Below, piece by piece: positions 16,446 through 26,264 of a DNA stretch of 64,000 bases (position 1 is the stretch's first letter; each line of letters opens with the position of its first letter). A program made the position numbers and the translations under genes. Origin of the DNA: Bacteroidota bacterium (GTDB lineage: Bacteria > Bacteroidota > Bacteroidia > Flavobacteriales > Flavobacteriaceae); contig JAJRRO010000092.1 in assembly GCA_024279425.1 (NCBI GenBank), positions 1 through 64,000 on the forward strand, in the 5' to 3' direction. Under the pieces are notes generated by a model. That model had not been told where the DNA came from. It worked only from the letters and a program-made list of their open reading frames with translations, and made no database searches.

Positions 16446-18408
16446 TTATAGCCTTTTAAAGACAACCAACGAATTGTTCTGTACCTCAACGACATGTTTA
16501 AAAATATCTTTCAGGCCTTGGTAGTCTTCCGCTTTGATATGAGAACTGTTCAGAGCCAGGTCAAAAGTAAGGGTAACTTGGTTTTGTGATGCTTTGTGGA
16601 AGAATTGGAAGATTACCATTTTCTCGCCCAATTGAACCACCTTATCCTCGGGTAGTTCATGAACTTGATAGCCCTCTGGAATAGTGATATTTATGGAATA
16701 TTTAAAATTTCTGGGGTATCCGAAATCCACGAGATAGGTACGTTCTTTCAAGAGAAAGGGGTTTTTGTCGAAAAAACGCATTACAAACGGATTAAAATAT
16801 ACCATATCGCCATTCAGTATGTTCTCCAGCTCAAATTCGAAACGTTCAGCGACTTTCCTGTCATTGCTGAGTTCTTTTCTAATCTGATGTGATGTTAAGG
16901 TAAGGTCGCCTTCAATGTCCTCTTCCATATTTTCCAAATACTCATCTGTACTATATTGATCGAGAAGCTCTTTGGTCGAAACCGCACTATAACCCATGCT
17001 AAGAATGTCCAAAATACCTGTGGCCTTCTTTTCTTTCACGTTGAATTTTAGTTGTGCCCTTATCTGTTGTCTGTTTTTCCGTTCTGGGATTATATTAAAC
17101 CAGTAACTGGCTTTTTTGAAGTCCATGACCCTCCCATAATGGTTAAGTGCTTTAAAAGGAAGCATTCCGAACGGCATATATTTGTTTGTTGTATCCAAGA
17201 GATAGTCTTTGCCATCGATGGTTGCTTTTGCAATACTATAGTTGAAGTCGCTCATGACAGGGTGTGTCTTCTTAGGAAGCCCGCGTTGGCGTGTTGACAA
17301 TAGCATTAGGTTGGGCTTGATGCCGGCAGCATTTAAAAGGTTGATCAAAGACATATTTATTTCTCCAACACCTCCCTTTTCGTTTTCGAATGCTTCTTTG
17401 ACTCGCGCCTTTCCAAAAACTCCAAATTCATCGTTCCAAGTAAAATAGCCATGTACGAACGAATATATGTTTTTGGCTTTTGTTAGGGGGTCACCTTCTG
17501 TTAGTAATTTTTCAGGAACATTCTTTTCAAAAAAACCTTTTTTGGTCAATTGGCGCCCAACGTTCTTATCACCTCGAAATTCCCTATCGACATCCTCCCA
17601 ACTTTTTGTGTATTTATCGGTTGTACCATCAAATCGATTGTATTGAGAAAGCTCAAAATCAAGTCGGGATATATAATTGTTGGAAGATAACATAAAATCC
17701 GTTTCCTCCTTGAATGCCGGAATATCTTTGATGGCATATTTCAATACTTCGCAATCCGCAGCTTTAGCAAAACCTTGAATGTGAAAACATTCTTTTTTTA
17801 TTTTGGCATCGTTGATCCAATTTAAGTCTTCCGCCCATTTCCCTATTGTAAACATAGTTTCCTGGGATTTTAGCGTTGAACTCACTATAGAGTTTGGGTA
17901 TATGGGATTGAAACTCCCAGCTACTAAAATTATAAAAGTAAGGAGAGGTTAAGGTGTAAGAATATTCAAGGATACTTCCTTTTTGAATTTTAGGAAAGGT
18001 GAAGGTCTTCTCTTTCCATTTTTCTGAAAGGTCTGAAGTATAGATTTCTGAAGGTAAAACATTAAATTGGGTATCTCCATTATGGGTCACCGCCTTTATT
18101 TTGGTTAGTTTTTCTGTGGAAGTCCCACTATGGTAGAGTGGAATGGAAATGGTGCCTTCAGGAAAACCTTTTTCACTTAATATTTTTATTTTGGTATGGT
18201 ATTCCTTTACCAACAAAATACGATTGGCGAAAACTTTAAAGTAGTTGTCTCCCCGCTCGTAAAGAACCAACGCACTCGCCTCAGGGTCTTTTTCGTAAGT
18301 TATCAGATTCTTTTCTGCTATTGTGATTTTTCCAAAATTGGAACCCCTATTTTGTGCAAAAGCATGGGCAACAAGTAAAAATAGGGTAAGGTTTAAGAAA
18401 ATCTGTGT
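16446..18408 (-). pseudogene. DUF3857/transglutaminase-like secreted protein, broken gene
   Basis: Two minus-strand frames (17764-18270 and 16446-17885) join into one protein of about 654 residues, the normal size for DUF3857-transglutaminase proteins. The upstream frame has GDTQFNVLP and FTFPKIQKGSILEYSYTL (DUF3857), ending KIPGNYVYNR. The downstream frame begins to match at AKIKKECFHIQGF and includes the transglutaminase region. The shift is +1 near 17812-17822 (reading LD-C-NDAKIKK), not at a homopolymer. The coding frame is open up to 18408 and encodes a good signal peptide (LTLFLLVAHAFAQ). But no start codon exists: the codon before it is TGA, after GTG. Both lesions together argue for real decay rather than a sequencing error. 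Confidence 0.75.
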
Positions 18409-18465
18409 TCACACGGAGAAGATGGTATGGTTAGGTTATGGCTGATAAACAGGATAAAAGGTGAA

Positions 18466-19287
18466 TTATTGTAATTGATTCACCGATTTCCGGAGTATAA
18501 CCAGGTTTGTCAACAGTTTTTCCAAATAATCCAAATGTAACATATTGGCCCCGTCACTTTTGGCAATGGAAGGGTCGTAGTGGGTTTCTATAAAGAGGCC
18601 ATCAACACCAGTGGCAATTCCTGCCCGGGCAATGGTTTCAATCATATCTGGTCTGCCACCGGTAACTCCAGAGGTTTGATTGGGTTGTTGCAACGAATGG
18701 GTGACATCCAGAACCACAGGGGCATAGTGTTTCATAGTAGGGATGCCCCTAAAATCAACCACCATATCTTGATAACCGAACATAGTGCCTCTATCAGTGA
18801 TCATGACTTGCTCGCTTCCGGAATCCAATACTTTTTGAACAGCATGCTCCATGCTTTCAGGGCTCATGAATTGGCCCTTTTTAAGGTTTACCACTTTTCC
18901 TGTCCTAGCTGCGGCTACGACCAAATCGGTCTGGCGCACCAAAAATGCGGGAATCTGCAAAACATCCACATATTCAGCGGCCATCTGTGAATCTGATATT
19001 TCATGGATATCAGTCACCGTAGGTACCTTAAAGGTTTCGGATACTTTACGCAATATTTTCAAAGCTTTTTCATCTCCAATTCCAGTAAAGGAATCTACTC
19101 GACTTCGGTTGGCCTTTTTAAAGCTCCCCTTAAAAACATAAGGAATTTTGAGCTTGTCGGTAATCGTGATTATCCGTTCCGCTATGCGCATGGCCATTTC
19201 TTCCCCTTCAATCGCACAAGGCCCCGAGAGTAGAAAAAAGTTGTTGCTATCGGCATAGTTTATCTGGGGTATTAGATTCAGTTTCAT
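18466..19287 (-). CDS. kdsA: 3-deoxy-D-manno-octulosonate 8-phosphate synthase
   Basis: A 273-residue enzyme that condenses phosphoenolpyruvate with arabinose 5-phosphate to KDO-8-phosphate, the first committed step toward the KDO of lipopolysaccharide. Full-length match features: GPCAIEG, KGSFKKANRSR, TDIHE, PAFLVRQTDL, DRGTMFGY and SGVTGGRPDM. Cys24, His197, Glu234 and Asp245 fall where the metal ligands of the Aquifex-type (metal-dependent) enzyme sit, whereas the E. coli metal-free type has Asn instead of the Cys. It is transcribed divergently from typA. Confidence 0.95.
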   Translation of the reverse strand: MKLNLIPQINYADSNNFFLLSGPCAIEGEEMAMRIAERIITITDKLKIPYVFKGSFKKANRSRVDSFTGIGDEKALKILRKVSETFKVPTVTDIHEISDSQMAAEYVDVLQIPAFLVRQTDLVVAAARTGKVVNLKKGQFMSPESMEHAVQKVLDSGSEQVMITDRGTMFGYQDMVVDFRGIPTMKHYAPVVLDVTHSLQQPNQTSGVTGGRPDMIETIARAGIATGVDGLFIETHYDPSIAKSDGANMLHLDYLEKLLTNLVILRKSVNQLQ

Positions 19288-19381
19288 GTACGGTAAATTG
19301 ATGCATCAAAGATAATGGATTTTCATTCTAAAAATTTAAGATAGAACTATCTATAAATCAATTAAATAAGAATTCACAGCC

Positions 19382-19417
19382 TTTTGTGATTAACTCTAAA
19401 AAATAGAAGTATCTTTG
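19382..19417 (+). promoter_or_regulatory. Promoter of typA
   Basis: TTTTG at 19382-19386 and TATCTTTG at 19410-19417 are 23 bp apart, and the start codon lies 35 bp downstream. This matches the flavobacterial TTTG/TAnnTTTG consensus with slightly long spacing. Confidence 0.6.
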
Positions 19418-19452
19418 CGCGCTGAAATAGCAGGGCCATATAAAATAAAGTT

Positions 19453-21252
19453 ATGTCAACAACTAAGAATATTGCGATTATCGCACACGTAGATCATGGG
19501 AAAACGACCTTGGTGGATAAGATTTTGCACCACTGTGAATTGTTTCGTGAAAATGAAAAGACCGGTGACCTAATATTGGATAGCAATGATTTGGAACGTG
19601 AACGTGGAATTACCATTGTTTCCAAGAATGTTTCCGTTACTTACAAGGGCACGAAAATCAATATCATTGATACTCCTGGTCACGCCGATTTTGGTGGTGA
19701 AGTTGAACGTGTCTTGAATATGGCCGATGGTGTTTTGTTATTGGTCGATGCTTTTGAAGGCCCAATGCCACAAACACGATTCGTTTTGCAAAAAGCGATT
19801 GATTTGGGCTTAAAGCCTTGTGTAGTAATCAATAAGGTCGATAAGGAAAATTGTACACCCGAAGAGGTGCATGAGAAAGTATTTGATTTGATGTTTGAAT
19901 TGGGTGCTGAAGAATGGCAATTGGATTTTCCTACTGTGTATGGATCAGCCAAAAACAATTGGATGAGCGATGATTGGAAAAATGAAACAGATTCCATTGA
20001 GCCATTATTGGATATGGTCGTAGAACATATCCCTACTTTTGAGCCCCAAGAGGGCAATACGCAAATGTTGATTACATCTTTGGATTTCTCATCTTTTACT
20101 GGAAGAATCGCCATTGGAAGATTACAACGGGGTAGTTTAAAGGAAGGACAACAAATTTCCTTGGTAAAGCGTGATAAGAGTATAGTAAAATCTAAAATAA
20201 AGGAGCTTTTTATATTTGAAGGTTTAGGGAGAAAGAAAGTTCAGGAGGTGGCGACCGGTGATATCTGCGCCATTATTGGCCTTGAAGGTTTTGAAATTGG
20301 GGACACCCTTGCAGATCTAGAAAATCCTGAAGGCCTTAAAACTATAGCAATTGATGAACCAACAATGAGCATGTTGTTCACCATAAATGACAGCCCATTC
20401 TTTGGTCAGGATGGTAAATTTGTTACCTCAAGACATATTAAGGAACGTCTGGAAAAAGAATTGGAAAAGAATTTGGCACTACGCGTCAAGGAAACCGATA
20501 GTGCCGATAAATTCATGGTTTTCGGTCGTGGTGTTCTTCACCTTTCAGTATTGATCGAAACAATGCGTAGGGAAGGTTATGAACTACAGATTGGCCAACC
20601 CCAAGTAATCATTAAAGAGATTGACGGTGTAAAATGTGAACCCATTGAGCATTTGACCATTGATTTGCCCGAGGAAGTTTCAGGGAAGGCCATTGAGATG
20701 GTATCGATCAGAAAAGGTGAAATGACCAGTATGGAAGCTAAAGGAAATCGTATGGTTTGTGAATTCTTGATTCCTTCAAGAGGTATTATTGGATTGCGAA
20801 ATCAATTGTTGACAGCAACCGCTGGTGAAGCCATTATGGCGCACCGATTTTTTGAATATCAACCCTTGAAAGGTGAAATACCACAAAGGCAGAATGGTTC
20901 CTTGGTTTCTATGGAAAAGGGAAAAGCCATTCCTTATTCAATTGATAAATTGCAGGATAGAGGCAAGTTTTTTGTTGATCCAGGCGAAGATATTTATGAA
21001 GGGCAGGTTATTGGAGAGAATTCACGTGGCGATGATATGACCATAAATATCACAAAGACCAAAAAACTTTCGAATGTACGTTCATCAGGAGCAGATGATA
21101 AGGCCAAAATTGTTCCGGCCATTAAATTTTCTTTGGAAGAAGCCTTGGAATACATTCAGAAGGATGAGTATGTTGAGGTTACACCCAAACATCTTCGTCT
21201 TCGTAAGATTTATTTGACTGAGGTTGATCGCAAGCGAAATAAGATTGCTTAA
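19453..21252 (+). CDS. typA: Ribosome-associated GTPase TypA/BipA
   Basis: A 599-residue translational GTPase. G1 is AHVDHGKTT at 11-19, the switch region RGITIVSKN carries the invariant Thr, G3 is DTPGH and G4 is NKVDKE. Domain order is that of EF-G-like factors without domain IV: G domain, beta-barrel, domain III, V and the BipA-specific C-terminal domain (KLSNVRSSGADDK, VEVTPKHLRLRK). It binds the 70S ribosome and supports 50S assembly at low temperature and stress adaptation. It has its own promoter and a strong terminator, so it is probably monocistronic. Confidence 0.97.
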   Translation: MSTTKNIAIIAHVDHGKTTLVDKILHHCELFRENEKTGDLILDSNDLERERGITIVSKNVSVTYKGTKINIIDTPGHADFGGEVERVLNMADGVLLLVDAFEGPMPQTRFVLQKAIDLGLKPCVVINKVDKENCTPEEVHEKVFDLMFELGAEEWQLDFPTVYGSAKNNWMSDDWKNETDSIEPLLDMVVEHIPTFEPQEGNTQMLITSLDFSSFTGRIAIGRLQRGSLKEGQQISLVKRDKSIVKSKIKELFIFEGLGRKKVQEVATGDICAIIGLEGFEIGDTLADLENPEGLKTIAIDEPTMSMLFTINDSPFFGQDGKFVTSRHIKERLEKELEKNLALRVKETDSADKFMVFGRGVLHLSVLIETMRREGYELQIGQPQVIIKEIDGVKCEPIEHLTIDLPEEVSGKAIEMVSIRKGEMTSMEAKGNRMVCEFLIPSRGIIGLRNQLLTATAGEAIMAHRFFEYQPLKGEIPQRQNGSLVSMEKGKAIPYSIDKLQDRGKFFVDPGEDIYEGQVIGENSRGDDMTINITKTKKLSNVRSSGADDKAKIVPAIKFSLEEALEYIQKDEYVEVTPKHLRLRKIYLTEVDRKRNKIA

Positions 21253-21270
21253 AAAAGGAAAAACCAAATA

Positions 21271-21302
21271 AAAAGGCCCAAACGGAAGTTTGGGCCTTTT
21301 TT
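21271..21302. terminator. Bidirectional terminator between typA and ppgK
   Basis: AAAAGGCCCAAAC and GTTTGGGCCTTTT form a long G+C-rich stem with A and T runs on the two flanks, lying between convergent genes. Confidence 0.9.
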
Positions 21303-21316
21303 ATATACGCTAGCTA

Positions 21317-22066
21317 TTAATCTTTGGGAGCCTCATGTAAGGCAGCTGCGGCTGCACCTACTATGCCCGCGTAGTTTCGGAGAACAGCAGGGATTACAGG
21401 GGTGTCAATAGTTATATACTCCTTAAACTGATCGAATTTTTTAGATGTTCCTCCTCCCAGTATGATCAGGTCTGGGGATATGATCAAATCTACCAGCTCT
21501 AAAAAAGTATTGAAGCGTTTGCCCCATTTCTCAAAAGACAAGCCTTCGCGCTCTTTGGCAGAAGCTGCGGCCCATAATTCTATCTTTTTGTATTTTTTGT
21601 AAGGTATCTGGCCCAACTCCATATTGGGAATCAACTCTCCATCTAAAAAGGCACCACTTCCCAGACCGGTTCCGATGGTTATCATAAGTACAAAACCTTC
21701 TTTGCCCTTTCCAATTCCGTAGTTCATGGTAGCATATCCCGCAGCATCGGCATCATTGATTACCGTTACAGGTAAGCCTGTGTATTCGCTGAACAATTCC
21801 TTTACGTTGACATTCATCCATTTTTTGTGGAGATTTCCGGGAGATTTGCAAACACCATGTTTAATAACCGTAGGGAAACCAACACCGACCGGACCTTTAT
21901 GGTCAAAATGCTTTGCCAATTGGGCAACAACTTTTGCCATTTCTTTAGGCTTTCTGGAAGGCGGAGTGGGTATACGATAGCGTTCGGTCAACATTTCGCC
22001 AGTTAATGAATTTACCAATGCGCCCTTTATTCCAGAACCTCCAATATCAACACCGAGAACTACCAT
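21317..22066 (-). CDS. ppgK: Polyphosphate glucokinase (ROK family)
   Basis: A 249-residue ROK-family sugar kinase that phosphorylates glucose with polyphosphate (and often ATP). GVDIGGSGIKGA at 4-15 is the phosphate-binding loop; GVGFPTVIKHG, NDADAAGYA with the catalytic Asp, and ITIGTGLGSG follow. The short length and the DADAAG and LWAAASAKERE stretches fit the actinobacterial PPGK type rather than longer NagC-like repressors; there is no helix-turn-helix domain. It is convergent with typA. Substrate preference between polyphosphate and ATP cannot be judged from the sequence. Confidence 0.88.
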   Translation of the reverse strand: MVVLGVDIGGSGIKGALVNSLTGEMLTERYRIPTPPSRKPKEMAKVVAQLAKHFDHKGPVGVGFPTVIKHGVCKSPGNLHKKWMNVNVKELFSEYTGLPVTVINDADAAGYATMNYGIGKGKEGFVLMITIGTGLGSGAFLDGELIPNMELGQIPYKKYKKIELWAAASAKEREGLSFEKWGKRFNTFLELVDLIISPDLIILGGGTSKKFDQFKEYITIDTPVIPAVLRNYAGIVGAAAAALHEAPKD

Positions 22067-22359
22067 TTTAACTTTTTATATTTCAAGCGCAAAGTAGCAA
22101 AAAGAATTAGGAATTTTGGTGCCGTAATAAAAATTGGTGATTAATTGTTGGACTTGACAATGCAAACGATGGAATTGGAAGAATGTATGGGGTCGATAAA
22201 ACCCAAATAATCGCTTATGTATTTTCCAAATCTTTCTAAGGTACACCTCTTTAATTTGAAGGAATTCATGCAGGCCCAGACTTGCAGGCTAACTTTGAAA
22301 ATGTCGTTGAGGCAAAAGTGGGAATTTAAATAATGGAATTTATGTTTTCAAGAAACCTC

Positions 22360-23094
22360 TTATTTTTTCAAAACCGCCTTGCTAAAAAGGTGTTCGGAAA
22401 TAGGAGCATTAAATTCAATTTTAGATACAATAAAGTCGGTGCCTTTTCCATCTTTCAACATGTCCTTGTAGTTCATCTTTCGTGGATACCAACGCCCGCC
22501 TATTTGTGCTATGTCTTCCATTGTCACCCGCTTTAAAAGTTGTCCGCTTTTGGCAAAAAGATCCTCTTTTAATGGGACAAATCGCTTTTGGTCTATCCAC
22601 ATTTTTCGCTTAACGTACGGAACATCGGCAACCTTGGCATCCAACTCTAAAATCCATGTTAGGCGACCATTGATTGTTTCTTCACCAGCTATTTTAACAT
22701 GGTACATTTCAGTAAGTTTGCGATTTTCCATCATGTCTTCATAGGAAAGGTCTGATCCCATGACGGATTGCCTAAGCATATGCCCCGATAATTGGATGAC
22801 ACGGTCCGTTGCAGGAGAATATATCCATAGACGATCATCCAATTTCAGCATCTTGGTACCTTTTTCCCTAGCTGGGGCCAAGTATTCGGTAAACGACTTT
22901 TCATAACCTTCTGAATAGCCCTTGGAAGAAACTGTTCTACTTTTTCTCCTCCCATGAATAATCATTTGGGATTCGGTCACTCTGGAATCGGATGACATAT
23001 TTTCATCCACTTTTTTTATGATAGATGCTGCCTTGGGCTCGCTTTGAGCCGTTACAGGTCCACAGCATAGGAGTAACAACAGTAGATATTTCAT
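22360..23094 (-). CDS. LolA-like outer-membrane lipoprotein-sorting family protein
   Basis: A 244-residue periplasmic protein with a signal peptide ending GPVTAQ. The mature part is the LolA-like fold of the pfam17131 group: SRVTESQMIIHGRRKSR, then KMLKLDDRLWIYSPATDRVIQL, then WIDQKRFVPLKEDLF. Members occur beside exporters rather than in the essential Lol pathway. It is the last gene of the six-gene minus-strand operon starting with a TetR regulator, 24 bp behind a permease. I infer that it ferries a hydrophobic substrate released by the ABC transporter toward the outer membrane. Confidence 0.82.
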   Translation of the reverse strand: MKYLLLLLLCCGPVTAQSEPKAASIIKKVDENMSSDSRVTESQMIIHGRRKSRTVSSKGYSEGYEKSFTEYLAPAREKGTKMLKLDDRLWIYSPATDRVIQLSGHMLRQSVMGSDLSYEDMMENRKLTEMYHVKIAGEETINGRLTWILELDAKVADVPYVKRKMWIDQKRFVPLKEDLFAKSGQLLKRVTMEDIAQIGGRWYPRKMNYKDMLKDGKGTDFIVSKIEFNAPISEHLFSKAVLKK

Positions 23095-23118
23095 TTGTTT
23101 TATTTTAAATAAATTTCT

Positions 23119-24393
23119 TTAAACTTCCAATTCTTTGAACAACGCGGCCGTTTGGCGTTTGTAAATTCCAATGCCGGAAAGCATATTACCAAAAACCATG
23201 GCAAATAATCCCGGGATGAAACCGATGTAGAACAGCTCTGGAGTTACTTGGGCCCTAATCACCGATGGCATAAGCATGGTTGCATTTTCCAAGTACTTTC
23301 CAATATCAATGCCAACTACCTGTAAATAATAAGTACCTCCAAGACCCATCGCAGTTCCCACGATGGAACCTATAATACCTATAAGCGTAGCCTCATAGAT
23401 CAATGTCTTGTAAATATGTCCCTTAGACTCCCCGAGTGCAAGACGTATGCCGAATTCCTGATATCTACGCAATCCCCCTAAAAGTCCAGTGTTCCAGAGA
23501 ACGATGGACATAACAATCACGAAAATAGTAACGAACATGGCGGAATATACATCTACATAATCCAAATACCCTGCTAAATTGTTCTGATCTTTTAAGCGTA
23601 GCATAATCGGTGCAAATTCATTGGTATTGTTTACGAACCTGGCATTGAATTCTTCAGTAAGTTCGAGGGCTTTTTCATCATCATAAATTTCGTCGGATTC
23701 AAAACCCAGTATTTCACCTGCTCCATCCTCCATGTCTAGCATGGTCTGGGCGTCGGAAATATCTATGATAATAGCACCTTTATCCAAGGCGGGTGTGCCA
23801 AACCGTACGGAACCTGTAATCGTAAAGTTTTTAAAGGCCATGCTGCCGTTCATGGTAGAGCCAAAATAGGTGACCTTGTCACCAATTTCAAGACCTAACT
23901 TATCCACAAATTCTTGTCCAATGAGGGCTTCCCCTACTTGTTTTGGCAATGTCCCATGAACTAAAGAACTGGGGATATTCATACGCTGAATTTCACCTGA
24001 ATTTGTGTTGAACAGTTCAATAGCCATACCTGAGGCCGGGCCCTGTCCTTTGGTTTCCCCTTTGTCATCGGGTACATCTATTATTCCCCCAAAACGAATT
24101 CGTTTTACCCAGATCATATTGGGATGGGATGTTTTCAATTCATTTATTAGAGAATCAACGCCTAAAAAAGCAAGGTCATTGGGTATCTGACTTTTGTTTT
24201 CTGCATAGGCTCTTGTCATAATCTTTACATGACCAGTATCAAACCGGGCATTCTGGTTGATTATGTCTCCCATGGCCCCCCGAATATATCCGCTAAGTAG
24301 TACCGTGAGTGCAACACCTATCGAAATAATTATAATGGGCAGTACACTTCTGTTCTTATCCCCTAACACTCCCTTTAATAAAAACTTAATCAT
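23119..24393 (-). CDS. ABC transporter permease, FtsX/LolCE type (second)
   Basis: A 424-residue membrane protein: one N-terminal transmembrane helix (ISIGVALTVLLSGYIRG), a large periplasmic domain of about 240 residues, then three helices with the FtsX signature region GGLRRYQEFGIRLALGESKGHIYKTLIYE. This MacB/LolCE-like layout moves substrates by transmitting ATP hydrolysis to the periplasm instead of channeling across the membrane. It overlaps the preceding permease gene by 4 nt. The two permeases differ in length and sequence, so a heterodimer like LolC-LolE is likely. Confidence 0.88.
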   Translation of the reverse strand: MIKFLLKGVLGDKNRSVLPIIIISIGVALTVLLSGYIRGAMGDIINQNARFDTGHVKIMTRAYAENKSQIPNDLAFLGVDSLINELKTSHPNMIWVKRIRFGGIIDVPDDKGETKGQGPASGMAIELFNTNSGEIQRMNIPSSLVHGTLPKQVGEALIGQEFVDKLGLEIGDKVTYFGSTMNGSMAFKNFTITGSVRFGTPALDKGAIIIDISDAQTMLDMEDGAGEILGFESDEIYDDEKALELTEEFNARFVNNTNEFAPIMLRLKDQNNLAGYLDYVDVYSAMFVTIFVIVMSIVLWNTGLLGGLRRYQEFGIRLALGESKGHIYKTLIYEATLIGIIGSIVGTAMGLGGTYYLQVVGIDIGKYLENATMLMPSVIRAQVTPELFYIGFIPGLFAMVFGNMLSGIGIYKRQTAALFKELEV

Positions 24394-25547
24394 TGTAATT
24401 TTCCTTTTAAAGCATCGACCGGATTCATTTTTGCAATTTTTCGTGCCGGTAAAAAACTAACTATTGTTGCGGAGGTGACCACCAGGGCTACTGTCCCTAG
24501 AATAAGTCCCAGACCATATACTGGAAAAATGCGTTCGGCAATGGCAATACCCATATTTCTTGAGGCCGGAGGAATTCCAATCCCAATATCCGCTATGTAC
24601 ATAAAAAAGGGGATACCATATAGGCAGCCTACCAAAGTGGCCATAAAACTATACATGGAACCTTCTACGGTAAATAAACCTGCCACTTGCCAACGCGTCA
24701 TCCCCATGGCTATATAGGTGCCAATTTCCCGTTGTCTACGAAAAATTGAGAGTACCTGGGTGTCAAAAATGGCCAATAGGGCAATGGCCAAAAGCATCAT
24801 ATACATTAAAGAACCGCTTACTTTTTTGGTTTGGATAATGTCACTTAGACTTTTTAAAAGGCTTTCTTGACTTTTAAATCCCCACCCTACTATCTTTCCA
24901 ATTTTAGATTCATTATTTACTATGAATAGGGTGGCGTGATCCTGCAATCCGGTCATTTTCCAAAGCTTTTCAATTGAAATCCATATTTGCCCATTATCCA
25001 CGGTCGGGACATTGGAATCGAATATTCCCACAATCGTCATTTGGGTAGCATCGAAGGTTCCATTTTTATCGCGCCAGCGGATTAAAACTTCGCCCCCTTC
25101 TTTCAAATTTGCCGAGGCGGCCATGCGATTTCCGATCAGGGCAGGAAGCGCAGCTTTACTATCGAGCAGTTTTTCTGTGGGGAGATCCAAAATGCTTTGT
25201 GCCGCTTCTATACCTTTAAGGGCAACGGTAAGCATTCTCCCATCTGGATAAATAGAAGCTTGTCGCAGTAATATAGGGGTTAATCCCTTTGTTTGTTCTG
25301 GAGGGAGCATTCCATGTCCGTCTTGGAGGGTAAAAGGATCTAACGGGTCATATTTGTCATTGATCAATTGTCCTTGACCATATTCCCAAGCGATACTATC
25401 GTTCATGGCCTGTTCATTCCATCCGTCAATCATTCCATTGTAAAATATGACGACGACAAAGGCAAATGACAATACTATGACATTGAGCCAGGTTCGTAAT
25501 CCTGCGCCGATTAAATTTTTATAGGCCAATTGAAATGCCAGTTTCAT
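24390..25547 (-). CDS. ABC transporter permease, FtsX/LolCE type (first)
   Basis: A 385-residue membrane protein with the same 1 + 3 helix plan as its neighbour: an N-terminal helix (LNVIVLSFAFVVVIFYNGM), a periplasmic domain of about 220 residues, then the coupling segment FRRQREIGTYIAMGMTRWQVAGLF and two more helices. It ends NPVDALKG, a typical end for LolC/MacB-like permeases. Four-nucleotide overlaps with both the ATPase gene upstream and the permease gene downstream show tight translational coupling. Confidence 0.88.
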   Translation of the reverse strand: MKLAFQLAYKNLIGAGLRTWLNVIVLSFAFVVVIFYNGMIDGWNEQAMNDSIAWEYGQGQLINDKYDPLDPFTLQDGHGMLPPEQTKGLTPILLRQASIYPDGRMLTVALKGIEAAQSILDLPTEKLLDSKAALPALIGNRMAASANLKEGGEVLIRWRDKNGTFDATQMTIVGIFDSNVPTVDNGQIWISIEKLWKMTGLQDHATLFIVNNESKIGKIVGWGFKSQESLLKSLSDIIQTKKVSGSLMYMMLLAIALLAIFDTQVLSIFRRQREIGTYIAMGMTRWQVAGLFTVEGSMYSFMATLVGCLYGIPFFMYIADIGIGIPPASRNMGIAIAERIFPVYGLGLILGTVALVVTSATIVSFLPARKIAKMNPVDALKGKLQ

Positions 25548-26254
25548 AGCGCTGTTGTTTTAGGTAGTACAATTTTATCCAAAGCCACCTTACCATCCTC
25601 TAAATGGATGATTCGATCTAGATAGCCCATCACTTTTTCGTCATGGGTTGAGAATAGAAAGGTGGTATTCAATTCCTGGTTTAATTTCTTCATGGTTTGT
25701 ATGATGGCATGGGCATTGGCGGCGTCCAAGTTAGCCGTAGGTTCATCGGCAAGTACAATATTGGGTCGTTTTACCATGGCGCGGGCAATGGCCACACGTT
25801 GTCCTTCACCACCAGAGAGTTTTGAAGGTTTTTTATTTGCCATATTTTCAAGCCCAACCCATTCCAAGGCTTCCATGACCATTCTCTTTCGCTCAGCGCT
25901 GCCTATGTTTTGAAGAATCAAGGCAAACTCCACATTTTCATATACGGTATACACTGGTAGCAAGTTAAAAACCTGAAAAATGAAGCCAATATGTATATTT
26001 CTTAGCTGAGCAGATTCCTTATGCGACAGATCTGAAATATTACGACCCATTACAATTGCTTTGCCTTGCGTGGGGCTGTCCAAAGAACCCATAATGTTTA
26101 GCAAAGTAGTCTTTCCTGATCCACTGGGACCGACCAGACCTGCAAATTCGCCTTCTTTGAGCTCTAGGTTAATATCGCTCAAAGCTGTAAATACACCATC
26201 CCCGACGGGAAATCGCTTCGTTACATGTTCAATGGTGATAATGTTTTTACTCAT
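25544..26254 (-). CDS. ABC transporter ATP-binding protein, LolD/MacB type
   Basis: A 236-residue ATPase with Walker A GPSGSGKTT at about 42-50, Q-loop FIFQVFNLLP, signature LSGGEGQRVAIARA (Glu in place of the commoner Gln) and Walker B IVLADEPTANLD. The LLNIMGSLD and NLLPVYTVYENVE segments are typical of LolD/MacB ATPases that pair with FtsX-type permeases. It lies 10 bp behind the outer-membrane protein gene and overlaps the first permease by 4 nt. It should energise release of a substrate from the outer face of the inner membrane. Confidence 0.92.
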   Translation of the reverse strand: MSKNIITIEHVTKRFPVGDGVFTALSDINLELKEGEFAGLVGPSGSGKTTLLNIMGSLDSPTQGKAIVMGRNISDLSHKESAQLRNIHIGFIFQVFNLLPVYTVYENVEFALILQNIGSAERKRMVMEALEWVGLENMANKKPSKLSGGEGQRVAIARAMVKRPNIVLADEPTANLDAANAHAIIQTMKKLNQELNTTFLFSTHDEKVMGYLDRIIHLEDGKVALDKIVLPKTTAL

Positions 26255-26264
26255 CTCATGTGAT

